DNA of 64,000 nt from JAGPUQ01 sp050250395 (GTDB lineage: Bacteria; Pseudomonadota; Gammaproteobacteria; Pseudomonadales; Porticoccaceae). Shown here one piece after another: positions 17,244 to 25,740 of the stretch. The notes beneath the pieces were generated by a model that saw only the letters and a program-made list of their open reading frames with translations, ran no database searches and was not told the origin of the DNA. The first letter of the stretch is position 1, and every line of letters starts with the position of its first letter. The stretch covers positions 1 through 64,000 of the forward strand of contig JBFWOQ010000011.1 of the NCBI GenBank assembly GCA_050250395.1, written 5' to 3'. The position numbers were made by a program, and so were the translations under genes.

Positions 17244-17963
17244 ATGCTGATCAGTGGGGACGTCTTAAGCTGGAGCTACCGCAACGAGAATGGGTCGGGT
17301 CTCACCGATGAAGAACAGGATCGGATTGTCCGAAGGGCCTACAAGATTTGGCGTCACTCGAACTCTCTGGTTTCTGACGACTCTTCGGAGTTCAAGCTGG
17401 CCGACGCAATCGTCGGGTTAAAACGAGCTGTAAATCACCGTTTGAATACGCTAACGACGTCTTACGCGCTCAATGCGCTGCCATTTTCCAGTGAGAGAAA
17501 ATCACTCGAAAGACTCCAACACTACGGAATTATTCGGCCAGCAATTCTGAAAGAGCTCTTTGGTATACGCAACGCCATTGAACACGCCGATCACGCTCCG
17601 CCGAGTGTGAATGACTGCCGAAGATACGTCGACTTTGTCTGGTACTTCTTGAAAAGTACCGATTCATTACTAGACATGAAGCTAGAAGACGTAATTTTCT
17701 GGCGTGACACAGAAGCGCGATCACTCAGGTTCTGCCCAAACTTCGACGCAGGCTGGAATATTGAAGTATCGGGAAACCTTCTCCCAGCGGACATACTGCA
17801 GTCTTGGGAACCGGGAGCAATCGGCTTGGACGAATCGATAGGGAGACCAAGCTATCGTACACCTGAGATTTTCGGCCGCTGGAGACCTACCTCTGAGCAA
17901 TTATGCACCTTTGCAAGAACATATTTTGAATTGTCCGGCTACCCATGGGACGACCATGAATGA
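17244..17963 (+). CDS. HEPN-like protein in an orphan integron cassette
   Basis: Encodes 239 residues with no signal peptide or membrane segment. The middle holds LFGIRNAIEHADHAPP (about residues 105-120). The R-x4-H pattern (RNAIEH) followed by a helical YVDFVWYFLKSTDSLLD matches HEPN domains, which in many families form RNase toxins or immunity proteins. The rest, including the C-terminal FGRWRPTSEQLCTFARTYF, is not recognised. GC content is clearly lower than in its neighbours. Together with the attC-like site just upstream, this indicates transfer. Function is inferred only from the motif. Confidence 0.6.
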   Translation: MLISGDVLSWSYRNENGSGLTDEEQDRIVRRAYKIWRHSNSLVSDDSSEFKLADAIVGLKRAVNHRLNTLTTSYALNALPFSSERKSLERLQHYGIIRPAILKELFGIRNAIEHADHAPPSVNDCRRYVDFVWYFLKSTDSLLDMKLEDVIFWRDTEARSLRFCPNFDAGWNIEVSGNLLPADILQSWEPGAIGLDESIGRPSYRTPEIFGRWRPTSEQLCTFARTYFELSGYPWDDHE

Positions 17964-18005
17964 GGGCGCATAAAAAGTGCAATTCCTCTCCGGAATTGAC
18001 CTGTC

Positions 18006-18212
18006 ACGGTGCTTGCCGCGGTATTCTCGCGCCTGATCCACGAACATCGGCACGCGCCTCCGGCGGGCGAGCGCCACGCGAGTCTGCTCGCCGTATTGCG
18101 CCGACCCGGCATGCTGTCGGTGACCATGGTCTCGGCCATGGTGAGTTGGGCATTTGGCGCCCTGTTCACGTTTTATCAGCCCTGGGTGCTGTCCCTCGGC
18201 ATCCAGAATGCT
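18006..18212 (+). pseudogene. Fragment of a second MFS transporter gene copy
   Basis: The frame VFSRLIHEHRHAPPAGERHA.. to FYQPWVLSLGIQ repeats about 67 residues of the MFS protein (its residues about 185-250) with scattered substitutions. There is no 5' or 3' remainder; sequence homology stops abruptly at both ends. It lies right after the HEPN gene, so the foreign insert is bordered by the full MFS gene on the left and this fragment on the right. Confidence 0.85.
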
Positions 18213-18234
18213 GCTTTTTTATAGGAAGCCCTGA

Positions 18235-18426
18235 ATGCTCTTCGCCCTGTACATATGCTTCCACCTTTCCCTGTGCGTATGGGTGATCTTCATGGGTGGT
18301 GCGCGTGTCATCGAAGGTTCATGGCTCGCGGCATTCGAGTTTCATCCCATGGCGGGCGAGCGGGAGATCAAATTGCTTGCATGGCTCTACTTGCTCACTC
18401 TGCCTATCATCCTACTGTTACGGTAG
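18235..18426 (+). CDS. Small two-helix membrane protein
   Basis: A 63-residue open frame with two hydrophobic stretches (MLFALYICFHLSLCVWVIFMGG and LLAWLYLLTLPIILLLR) linked by a polar segment. AGGAAG lies eight bases before ATG 18235, a good ribosome-binding site. No family recognised. It sits between the MFS fragment and the ferritin-like gene and may belong to the inserted DNA. It could also be chance in a disrupted region. Confidence 0.45.
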   Translation: MLFALYICFHLSLCVWVIFMGGARVIEGSWLAAFEFHPMAGEREIKLLAWLYLLTLPIILLLR

Positions 18427-18498
18427 GGCAGTACATTGCGCAGATAACGCCCGACCAATAGTTACTGCCGACGTCGCTGGGCGGCGGTCGCCGCCGCA

Positions 18499-19038
18499 TC
18501 AGGACCCCATCTCTTCCAGCAGCCCGACCAGATCGTCGGCGTGTTCCTCTTCCATGGCGAGGATGCCCTCCAGCATGCGGCGGGTGGTGGAGTCCCGGGT
18601 GCCCAGATAGGCGATCATCTCGCGGTAGCTGTCGATGGCGATGCGCTCGGCGACCAGATCCTCGCGGATCATGTCGAGCAGGTTTTCGCCTTCCACGTAT
18701 TCGGCGTGACTGCGCGAGGCCAGCCCCTCGGGCGAGAAGTCGGGCGCGCCACCGAGCTGGACGATGCGCTGGGCGAGCTGGTCGGCGTGAGCCTGCTCTT
18801 CGTTGGCGTGCAGCAAGAATTCCGCGGCCACGCTCTGGGCATTGATGCCGGCGGCCATGAAGTGGTGGCGCCGGTAGCGCAGCACGCACACCAGCTCGGT
18901 GGCGAGGGCGGCATTGAGCAGCTTGACCACGGTGTCGAGGTTGGCGCCGTAGCCGGAGGTGACGGCACCCTGTTCGATGTGCTGACGCGCGCGCTTGCGC
19001 AGGGTTTTGATGTCGGTAAGAAAGGGTTGCTCGGACAT
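18499..19038 (-). CDS. Ferritin-like diiron protein (bacterioferritin-type)
   Basis: A 179-residue four-helix protein. ATELVCVLRYRRHHFMAAG, FLLHANEEQAHADQLAQRI, MIREDLVAERIAIDSYREM and LAMEEEHADDLVGLLEEMG supply the Glu and E-x2-H ligands expected of a diiron bacterioferritin/DPS-like fold. It probably stores iron or detoxifies peroxide in the cytoplasm. GAGGAG precedes ATG 19038. It is divergent from the CDF exporter and shares its promoter region, which fits a metal-stress locus. Confidence 0.8.
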   Translation of the reverse strand: MSEQPFLTDIKTLRKRARQHIEQGAVTSGYGANLDTVVKLLNAALATELVCVLRYRRHHFMAAGINAQSVAAEFLLHANEEQAHADQLAQRIVQLGGAPDFSPEGLASRSHAEYVEGENLLDMIREDLVAERIAIDSYREMIAYLGTRDSTTRRMLEGILAMEEEHADDLVGLLEEMGS

Positions 19039-19162
19039 TGGGTTGCTCCTCCCCCGCAGGGGGTGATCGGGATGGCGCCGACAGTGTTGGCCGCGACGGG
19101 CAGGATACCCGCCGCGGACGGCCGGGCGCCACCGCACTCGGTTACCATGCCGGCATTACCCG

Positions 19163-20092
19163 ATGGACGAGACCCCGGTGCCCTCCACGCACGACCATGG
19201 TGCAGGCCATCACCGCCACGAGCATGCGATCGTCCGCGACGCGGGCCGGGCCATCGGCTTTGCGTTCTGGCTCAACTTCAGCTTTGCGATCATCGAGTTC
19301 GTCGGCGGCCGCTGGGCCGGTAGCACTGCGATCATGGCGAACGCCGTGCATGATTTCGGCGACAGCATGGCGATCGGTTTCGGCTGGGCCATGAGTCGCC
19401 TCGCCGAGCGCCGAGCCAGCGAGACCTTCAGCTACGGCTTCGGGCGCCTGTCGCTGTTTGGCGCCCTGATCAATGGCGTCATTCTGGTGGCGGGCTCGGC
19501 CTGGGTGTTGTGGCTGGCGCTACCGCGGCTCGCGGCGCCGGTGATGCCCCATGCGCCCGGCATGGTGGCGCTCGCGGTGCTGGGCGTGACGATCAACGGC
19601 ATCGCCGCCTGGCGCCTGGCGGGGGGCGCGACCTTGAACGAGCGGATGCTGAACTGGCATCTGCTCGAGGACGTGGCCGGCTGGGCGGTGGTGCTGGTGA
19701 CGGGAGCGGCGCTGCTGGTGGTGGACTGGCCGATCCTGGACCCGCTGCTGTCGATCGCGTTGACGGGACTGATTCTGTTCAACGTGGCGCGCAATCTGGC
19801 CAAGACCGGGCGGCTGTTCTTCCAGGCCAGTCCGGATGCCGCCCTGGCGCGGGAAGTGGCGGCGCGACTCCGGGCCGTGGATCATGTGGTGGATCTGCAC
19901 CATTTGCATCTGTGGTCGCTGGACGGCGAGCGTCATGTGCTGACGGTGCATCTGGACGTCGACGAACCCCTGACCAACGCGGTGCAACAGCGCATCAAAA
20001 GTGACGTGGCCGCGGCGCTTGCCAGCTATCGCTTCGCCCACACCACCATCGAGATCGAGCAGGTCGAGGAGCAGTGCCGGGATGCTCCCTGA
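19163..20092 (+). CDS. Cation diffusion facilitator (zinc/divalent cation exporter)
   Basis: A 309-residue inner-membrane antiporter with six hydrophobic segments and a His-rich cytoplasmic N-terminus (HDHGAGHHRHEH, about 10-21). The metal site pairs HDFGD in TM2 (His 63, Asp 67) with HLLED in TM5 (His 166, Asp 170), the pattern of Zn-type CDF proteins such as ZitB/CzcD. The C-terminal cytoplasmic domain (DLHHLHLWSLDGERHVLTVHL) is also typical. The divergent ferritin-like gene and the convergent zinc-type uptake operon suggest a metal homeostasis region. Confidence 0.9.
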   Translation: MDETPVPSTHDHGAGHHRHEHAIVRDAGRAIGFAFWLNFSFAIIEFVGGRWAGSTAIMANAVHDFGDSMAIGFGWAMSRLAERRASETFSYGFGRLSLFGALINGVILVAGSAWVLWLALPRLAAPVMPHAPGMVALAVLGVTINGIAAWRLAGGATLNERMLNWHLLEDVAGWAVVLVTGAALLVVDWPILDPLLSIALTGLILFNVARNLAKTGRLFFQASPDAALAREVAARLRAVDHVVDLHHLHLWSLDGERHVLTVHLDVDEPLTNAVQQRIKSDVAAALASYRFAHTTIEIEQVEEQCRDAP

Positions 20093-20096
20093 GCGC

Positions 20097-20825
20097 TCAT
20101 CGCGCCCGGGAGGCGCCGGCTACCACCACCAGCGCCAGCACGATGGCCGCCCCGGCCGGCAGGTCGAACAGGCCCGACGCCAGCAGGCCCAGCCCGTAGC
20201 CGGCGACGCCGACCGCATAGGCGCGCCACAGCCGGCCCGCCGCCGCCAGGGCCGGCACGATCAGGCTGGCGAACACCAGGTACACGCCCACCACCTGCAC
20301 CGAGGCCGTGACGGTGAGCGCGAACAGCAGGTAGAAGCCGAGCGCGGAGGCCTTCAGATTCAGGCCGAACCAGCCGACCAGCACCGCGGCCGTGACCAGC
20401 GCCAGCGGCGCGAGGCCGCCCCAGGTGCTCCACAGGATCTGCCCCACCAGCAGTTCCTGCAGGTGCTCGCCGGCGTGCGGATCCTGGCTCATCAGCACCA
20501 CGGCGGCGCAGGCCGCGGCCACGAAGCTGACCCCGATCACCGCCTCCAGATGGGCCGGGTTTCTCTTCTCCATCCAGCGCAGGGCCAGCGCCCCGGCCAG
20601 CGCGGCGAGCACCGCGCTCGCCTGGGTGCGCCAGCCGTCCACCGCGAAGCCGAGCGTGCTGGCGATGACGATGCCCAGACCCGCGATCTGTGCGATGGCC
20701 AGATCGATGAAGATGATCCCGCGGCGCAGCACCTCCATGCCCAGCGGCACGTGGCTGGCCAGCACCAGCGCTCCCGCCGCCAGTGCCGGCAGCAGGATGC
20801 TGGGCTCGAGGCCGTCGAGCGTCAT
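20097..20825 (-). CDS. Metal ABC transporter permease (ZnuB-like)
   Basis: A 242-residue integral membrane protein with about seven to eight segments of the ABC-3 permease family: EVLRRGIIFIDLAIAQIAGLG, HLEAVIGVSFVAAACAAVV, and GVYLVFASLIVPALAAAG. It should form the channel for a metal delivered by the binding protein encoded just upstream. ATG 20825 overlaps the binding protein's stop by four bases (ATGA), so the two are coupled. No ATP-binding subunit gene is in this operon. It ends four bases from the CDF gene, tail to tail. Confidence 0.85.
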   Translation of the reverse strand: MTLDGLEPSILLPALAAGALVLASHVPLGMEVLRRGIIFIDLAIAQIAGLGIVIASTLGFAVDGWRTQASAVLAALAGALALRWMEKRNPAHLEAVIGVSFVAAACAAVVLMSQDPHAGEHLQELLVGQILWSTWGGLAPLALVTAAVLVGWFGLNLKASALGFYLLFALTVTASVQVVGVYLVFASLIVPALAAAGRLWRAYAVGVAGYGLGLLASGLFDLPAGAAIVLALVVVAGASRAR

Positions 20826-21724
20826 GGTGCGGCCTGCAGCAGGCGGCTCAGGGTGTCGTCGAACAGGCCGAACAGATCCTTGGCGCCCGGCGAGCCGCCG
20901 ACGGTGTAGGGCAGTTCCAGCGCCGGGATACTGGCCCGGCTGGCCAGCCATTCGGAGGCCTTGGGCGACTCGTAGGCGGTGCGCAGCACCATCCGCGCCG
21001 GCGTCGCCTTGAGCGTTTCCAGCAATTGCGCCAGGTGACTGGCGGTCGGCTCCATGCCGGGCCTGGGCTCCAGTTCGCCGATGATCGTCAGGCCCAGCCA
21101 GTCGGCGAGGTAACCCCAGTTGCGGTGCTGCGCCACCACCGGCACGCCCTTCAGGCGCGCGCCCTGCTGGTCCCAGCGCGCGATCACCGCCGTCCAGCGA
21201 CGCTGGAAGTCGGCATGGCGATCGGCGTAGCGGGCGGCGTTCGCCGGGTCCAGTTCGCTCAGGCGCCGGGCCAGGCCCTCGGCCACCCGGGCGATGTTGC
21301 GCGGATCGAGGTGCAGATGCGGGTTGCCGGCGGCGTGGATGTCGCCCTGCGCCCGATCAAGCACCGTCGGCCGCTCGATGAGGCGGGCAAAGCGCGCCGC
21401 CTCGAAGTAGCCCGGCTGGCCAAGCTGGATGCGTCCGTTGCCGGCCTCGCGCTGGAGCAGCGGCAGCCAGCCGCTTTCCAGTTCCGCCCCGGTGCAGATC
21501 AGCAGATCGGCCCGCCGCGCCTTGGCCAGCAGCGAGGGCCGCGCCTGGATGCGGTGCGGGTCCTGCTGGGCGGTGGTGGCCGAATCGACCTTGGCCAGAT
21601 CGCCGGCCAGTTCCTGTGTCAACGCGGCCCATTCGGGTTCGCAGGTCAGTACGTCGAGCGCTGCCCGGGCCGCCGGAGCGACCAGCTCCAGCATGGCCAA
21701 GGTCATGACAATCACGTATTTCAT
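20822..21724 (-). CDS. Metal ABC transporter substrate-binding protein (ZnuA-like)
   Basis: A 300-residue periplasmic protein with an N-terminal signal peptide (MKYVIVMTLAMLELVAPAARA). Likely metal ligands are the histidines in QDPHRI (about 57), NPHLHLDP (about 136-138) and VAQHRNWGY (about 198), as in zinc/manganese cluster A-I proteins. The His-rich loop of E. coli ZnuA is absent. It lies between the porin gene (upstream) and the permease gene (downstream), in one operon. Confidence 0.85.
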   Translation of the reverse strand: MKYVIVMTLAMLELVAPAARAALDVLTCEPEWAALTQELAGDLAKVDSATTAQQDPHRIQARPSLLAKARRADLLICTGAELESGWLPLLQREAGNGRIQLGQPGYFEAARFARLIERPTVLDRAQGDIHAAGNPHLHLDPRNIARVAEGLARRLSELDPANAARYADRHADFQRRWTAVIARWDQQGARLKGVPVVAQHRNWGYLADWLGLTIIGELEPRPGMEPTASHLAQLLETLKATPARMVLRTAYESPKASEWLASRASIPALELPYTVGGSPGAKDLFGLFDDTLSRLLQAAP

Positions 21725-21736
21725 GGGTGCTTTCCT

Positions 21737-23107
21737 TCAGAATTTGTGGGCGCCGTGGGCGCCGATGCTCAGGATGTATTGCAGGATGAGCTGGTTGTCG
21801 GGGTCATCCTCGAACGATTTGTCGCGGGCGAATTGCAGCCGGAAGCGCGAGAACTCCGACGGCGAGTAATCCGTCATCAGGCTCCAGCGGCTCGGGTCGA
21901 AATCGGAGGTGTCGAAGAAGGCCCCGTTGGCGCCCAAATCGACCGACCCGGCATCGAGCCGGTCGTAGCGCACACCGGTGCGCCAGCGCGGCCTGAACTG
22001 ATAGACGGCCTGCGCATAGCCGCCCGACTGGGCGCTGTCGTAGCGGTCCGTCAGACCCAGGCAGGCGCCGCCCGCCGCGGAATCGTCCTGGCACGCCAAA
22101 TCCCCATCCTCGTCGCGATCGAAATACTCCGCCGCGAAGATGAAATTGCGCTCCCGCGGGTTGCCGTCCGGCGCCCATTTCCAGACGAAGTCGGCAAGCC
22201 AGGTTTTGGACTTGCCCGAGAACGCCGTCAGCGCCTCGAAATCGTTGATGTCGTCGAGGAAGGCTTCGCGCTCGCGCGGCGATGCGCGCAGGTAGGACAC
22301 ACCGGCGCGCCAGGAATGCGCGACCCCGACATCGCCACCGACATGGGCGAAGGCGGCCCAGGCATCCGCGCCGTTCTTGTCCGCGCCCGCATCCGAGCCG
22401 GGGAAGAACTGCCCCTTGGCCACCTCGGCGCCCAGTTCCAGGAACAGCTCGGTCGGCGCCAGCCAGCGCAGTTGCAGGCCGTCCTGTTTCAGCGCTTCGC
22501 CGAACAGCGCCGAGTACATCAGGCTGTTGTCGGCAAAATCCCAGGCGTGCGGGTGTTTCTCGTTCTGGTAGCCGATGCCGGACCGGAAGCGACCGCCCTT
22601 CGCGGTCAGCCCGTGGCCCAGGCGCAGGGTCTGGAACCAGGCCTCCTCGACCTCCACCTCCTCGTCCGCGACCGCCAGATTGACGAAGGCGCGCGAGTAG
22701 GGATCGACGTTGGCACTGGCCACCACCTCGATATGGTCGAGCGTGAAGCCGCGTTCGCCGTGCGCGTGTCCGCCAGACGGCATGAAACCGGTGATCGGCC
22801 GCTCGCCGCCGGCGCGGTCGATGTAGGCGCCCTGCAGGATCAGCGAGAGCTCCGGATTGAAGGCATTGGCCGCGGTCGGCGCCGGCGCGGCGCTTGCCGC
22901 CGCCTCCTGCTGGGCGTTGTCGGCCTTGACCTCGGCCGTCTGCACGCGGCTTTCGAGGGCCTTCAGACGCGCCTCGTAGTCGGCCTGCAGGGCCTTGAAT
23001 TTCTGATCGAACTCGGCGCGCAGGGCGTCGATGTCGGTGGCGGCGCGAGACGCCGCGGACCACGGCATGGCAATGGCCACTGCCACCGCGAGGATGGTTT
23101 TGTTCAT
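21737..23107 (-). CDS. Outer-membrane porin-like beta-barrel with N-terminal coiled coil
   Basis: A 456-residue exported protein. Signal peptide MNKTILAVAVAIAMPWSAASRA; a coiled coil of about 45 residues (IDALRAEFDQKFKALQADYE onward); an Ala/Pro linker; then a Gly/aromatic-rich barrel ending in a terminal phenylalanine (IGAHGAHKF), the usual outer-membrane insertion signal. It resembles porins that accompany zinc-uptake operons and probably passes metal or a metal complex across the outer membrane. A conspicuous Asp-rich loop (EYFDRDEDGDLACQDD) could bind cations. It starts the porin-binding protein-permease run. Confidence 0.75.
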   Translation of the reverse strand: MNKTILAVAVAIAMPWSAASRAATDIDALRAEFDQKFKALQADYEARLKALESRVQTAEVKADNAQQEAAASAAPAPTAANAFNPELSLILQGAYIDRAGGERPITGFMPSGGHAHGERGFTLDHIEVVASANVDPYSRAFVNLAVADEEVEVEEAWFQTLRLGHGLTAKGGRFRSGIGYQNEKHPHAWDFADNSLMYSALFGEALKQDGLQLRWLAPTELFLELGAEVAKGQFFPGSDAGADKNGADAWAAFAHVGGDVGVAHSWRAGVSYLRASPREREAFLDDINDFEALTAFSGKSKTWLADFVWKWAPDGNPRERNFIFAAEYFDRDEDGDLACQDDSAAGGACLGLTDRYDSAQSGGYAQAVYQFRPRWRTGVRYDRLDAGSVDLGANGAFFDTSDFDPSRWSLMTDYSPSEFSRFRLQFARDKSFEDDPDNQLILQYILSIGAHGAHKF

Positions 23108-23175
23108 GGGATGCTCCCGTAACGACCAAGCGCCCGGCAGCTGGGTGCCGGATCGCAAATTAAGGATGGGGAAAC

Positions 23176-23493
23176 TCAGGTCGTGGGAAGGAGCGGCGGA
23201 GCGCGGGGCTGAAACGCGGCGTACGGAGTCAGCGCGATGGCTTGTGAAACCAGGTAGGTCGGTGACGGGTGAACGGGTGCGACCACAGCCCGGATCGCCT
23301 CGGGCGCGAGGCCGGGCTGCTGGGTGTCGGCGCCCAGAAAGGCGTCGCAGGTGCTGGTGTGGGCGTGGAAAGGATGGTCCGCGTCATGCACTGCCACCGC
23401 CACCTGGCCCGCGGCCAGCAGCGCCACCGCCAACAGTACCCGCGCCGCGGCGAGAGCGGGGAAGCGGGACCAGGAGCGGGGTTGCGGGGGCAT
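23176..23493 (-). CDS. Small exported His/Cys protein of the metal-uptake operon
   Basis: A 105-residue open frame. After a basic start comes an alanine-rich hydrophobic segment (LAAARVLLAVALLAAGQVAV), then HDADHPFHAHTSTCDAFLGAD, a His/Cys cluster suited to binding zinc or copper. Such short proteins are often seen at the head of metal-responsive operons, but I cannot name the family. ATG 23493 is chosen to begin close to the hydrophobic segment; the open frame continues upstream. It lies 68 bases before the porin gene on the same strand. Confidence 0.55.
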   Translation of the reverse strand: MPPQPRSWSRFPALAAARVLLAVALLAAGQVAVAVHDADHPFHAHTSTCDAFLGADTQQPGLAPEAIRAVVAPVHPSPTYLVSQAIALTPYAAFQPRAPPLLPTT

Positions 23494-23763
23494 CGACAGG
23501 TGCGGATGGGTCGCGGGTCTGGCGGCGATCCTAACCGGGGCGTCGGAGCGAGACAAGCGCGCAAGCGCCATCCGTCGCGGTGGCGGCGAGGCGTGCAGCT
23601 CGCAGCCTTGCATGCCTGCATCCCGACCGACGCCAGTGTGGCAAGTCATTTGCCTCGCTTTATTGGTTACCATGGGTCAACCCGGCGCGGCGGAAGACCG
23701 CCGCTGGTCCAACCGCCGCGACGGTCGATTCGCGTGGATCACCGGCAAGGAGATGCAGTACTC

Positions 23764-25161
23764 GTGAGCAATCAGGACCGCGAACCATTCGACTCCGCCG
23801 CTACCGAGGTGGGCCGCATCCGGGCGCCCTGGGAGCGGACTTTCGAAAAAATCCTCACCCCCTTTGAGGAGTTCATTCATCGTCAGACCACCGGCGGCAT
23901 GGTGCTGATGATCTCGGCGGTCGTGGCCTTGATGCTCGCCAATTCCGGTGTTGCCGCGGCCTACCAGCATCTGATTCACCTTCCAGCCCATATCGGTATC
24001 GGCGCTTGGGGGATCGAAAAAACCCTCCACCACTGGGTCAACGATGGCCTGATGGCCTTGTTTTTCTTCGTGGTCGGACTGGAGCTGAAGCGGGAAATGC
24101 TGGTCGGCGAACTCGCCAATCCCCGCCATGCCGTGCTGCCTATCCTCGCCGCCATCGGCGGCATGCTGGTGCCGGCGCTGATTTATACGGCGTTCAACGG
24201 CGGCGGGGATGGCGCCCGCGGCTGGGGTATCCCCATGGCGACGGACATCGCATTCTCGATCGGCGTGGTGGTATTGCTCGCTGGGCGGGTACCCAGGGCC
24301 CTCATCACCTTTCTGGTGGCCCTGGCGATCGTCGATGACCTGGGCGCGGTGATGGTCATTGCGGTTTTCTATACAGAAAAAGTCGCGCTGGGCTGGCTCG
24401 CGGGCGCGGCGCTGGTGCTGGGCACGATGCTGGTGCTGAATCTGGCCGGCGTGCGCCGCACGATGCCCTACTTTCTGCTGGCGACGGTGCTCTGGTATCT
24501 ACTGCTCGAATCCGGGATTCACGCGACGCTGGCGGGCGTGCTCGGCGCTTTCACCGTGCCCGCCCGACCCAGTTACGATCCGGCGCTGTTCAGCCAGCGC
24601 ACCAGGGCGCTGCTGGCGCGGTTCGACGCCAGCCACAGCCCGGGCGCCAGCATACTCACCAACGATGAACTGCGCGCGGTAGCGCAGGCACTGGGCAGTG
24701 GTGCGATCCAGGTACAGGCGCCCTTGCAGCGACTGGAGCATCTGTGGAACCTGCCGGTGGCCTTTCTGGTGGTGCCGGTGTTCGCCCTGTTCAACGCCGG
24801 CATTCCGCTGGATTTTGGTACCTTGACGACGACGCTGACGCACCCCGTTACCCTGGGCGTGACCCTGGGTCTGGTAGTCGGCAAGTTCATCGGGATTACG
24901 GGCGTGGTATGGCTGGCGTTGAAACTGGGGATAGGGGAATTGCCGAGAGGCACCCGCCTGAGTCAAATCGCCGGGGTATCGCTGCTGGGAGGCATCGGCT
25001 TCACCATGTCCATTTTCATCGCCGAACTGGGTTTTGCCGGGCACCCGGATGAACTGCTGATGGCCAAGACCGGGGTCTTGCTGGCGTCGTTGATCGCCGG
25101 TTTCGGGGGGTACATCTGGCTGCGCCTGGCGGCGCCCGCCACACCGCGCGCCGGCGCGTAG
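23764..25161 (+). CDS. nhaA: Na+/H+ antiporter NhaA
   Basis: A 465-residue inner-membrane antiporter that exports Na+ in exchange for protons. Family motifs: HHWVNDGLMALFFFVVGLELKRE, GIPMATDIAFSIGVVVLL and the paired aspartates in ALAIVDDLGAVMVIA that carry the ions. GGIGFTMSIFIAELGF is near the end. GTG 23764 follows AAGGAG at a good distance and is used as the start. The divergent His/Cys gene shares the upstream region. Confidence 0.95.
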   Translation: MSNQDREPFDSAATEVGRIRAPWERTFEKILTPFEEFIHRQTTGGMVLMISAVVALMLANSGVAAAYQHLIHLPAHIGIGAWGIEKTLHHWVNDGLMALFFFVVGLELKREMLVGELANPRHAVLPILAAIGGMLVPALIYTAFNGGGDGARGWGIPMATDIAFSIGVVVLLAGRVPRALITFLVALAIVDDLGAVMVIAVFYTEKVALGWLAGAALVLGTMLVLNLAGVRRTMPYFLLATVLWYLLLESGIHATLAGVLGAFTVPARPSYDPALFSQRTRALLARFDASHSPGASILTNDELRAVAQALGSGAIQVQAPLQRLEHLWNLPVAFLVVPVFALFNAGIPLDFGTLTTTLTHPVTLGVTLGLVVGKFIGITGVVWLALKLGIGELPRGTRLSQIAGVSLLGGIGFTMSIFIAELGFAGHPDELLMAKTGVLLASLIAGFGGYIWLRLAAPATPRAGA

Positions 25162-25263
25162 CGCAACGGGTCGCCGGTAGCCCGGTACTGCAAGGCTCGA
25201 CAAGCAAGCCTGCCGGGGCACCCGGGTTACGAAACATGCACTTTATTTCCGCGGAGAACTGCC

Positions 25264-25728
25264 ATGGCACTGGTGAATCTGAAAACCGCAACGTCCGAGC
25301 AGATGGGCAAGATCATTCCCTACCTCAAGGTGTTTTCGCACCTCAATGTGAAGCTGTACCGCTGGAGTGGGGGGCGTATCCTGGGCCAGCTCAACGGCCA
25401 TGACGTGTGCCTGGTCACGATGACGGGCGCGAAATCCGGTGCCCGCCGCATCATTCCCCTGATGCACGTCCCCTATCGCGACGGGGTGATCCTGGTCGGC
25501 TCCCAGGGCGGCGCGCCCAAGAGCCCGGTGTGGGTCAACAATCTCATCGCCCATCCGGATATCGAAGTGCAGTACAAGAGCAAAAAGATGAAATTGCGCG
25601 CCCGCCGCGCCAGCGCCGACGAGAAAGAGGCGGTGTGGCCGGTGTGCTGCCAGCACTATCCCGATTACGAGATCTACCGGCAGCGCACGCCGCGGGACAT
25701 CCCGGTCTTTATCTGCGAACCGCGCTGA
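25264..25728 (+). CDS. Deazaflavin-dependent nitroreductase/quinone-reductase family protein (Ddn-like)
   Basis: A 154-residue split-barrel protein. VTMTGAKSGARRIIPLMHVPYRDGVILVGSQGGAPKSPVWVNNLIAHPDIEVQY is the signature of the Ddn/DUF385 family, in which mycobacterial members use cofactor F420. In a proteobacterium the cofactor could be F420 or something else. A GCGGAG ribosome-binding site lies before ATG 25264. It stands alone between nhaA and the convergent phosphotransferase. No F420 biosynthesis gene is in this window. Confidence 0.8.
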   Translation: MALVNLKTATSEQMGKIIPYLKVFSHLNVKLYRWSGGRILGQLNGHDVCLVTMTGAKSGARRIIPLMHVPYRDGVILVGSQGGAPKSPVWVNNLIAHPDIEVQYKSKKMKLRARRASADEKEAVWPVCCQHYPDYEIYRQRTPRDIPVFICEPR

Positions 25729-25740
25729 CCGGGGCGGCGC

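Noticed and set aside
20783..23122. Long plus-strand open frame (779 aa) opposite the zinc-type operon
   Set aside because: It runs through three clear genes on the other strand and has no recognisable domain; a GC-rich shadow.
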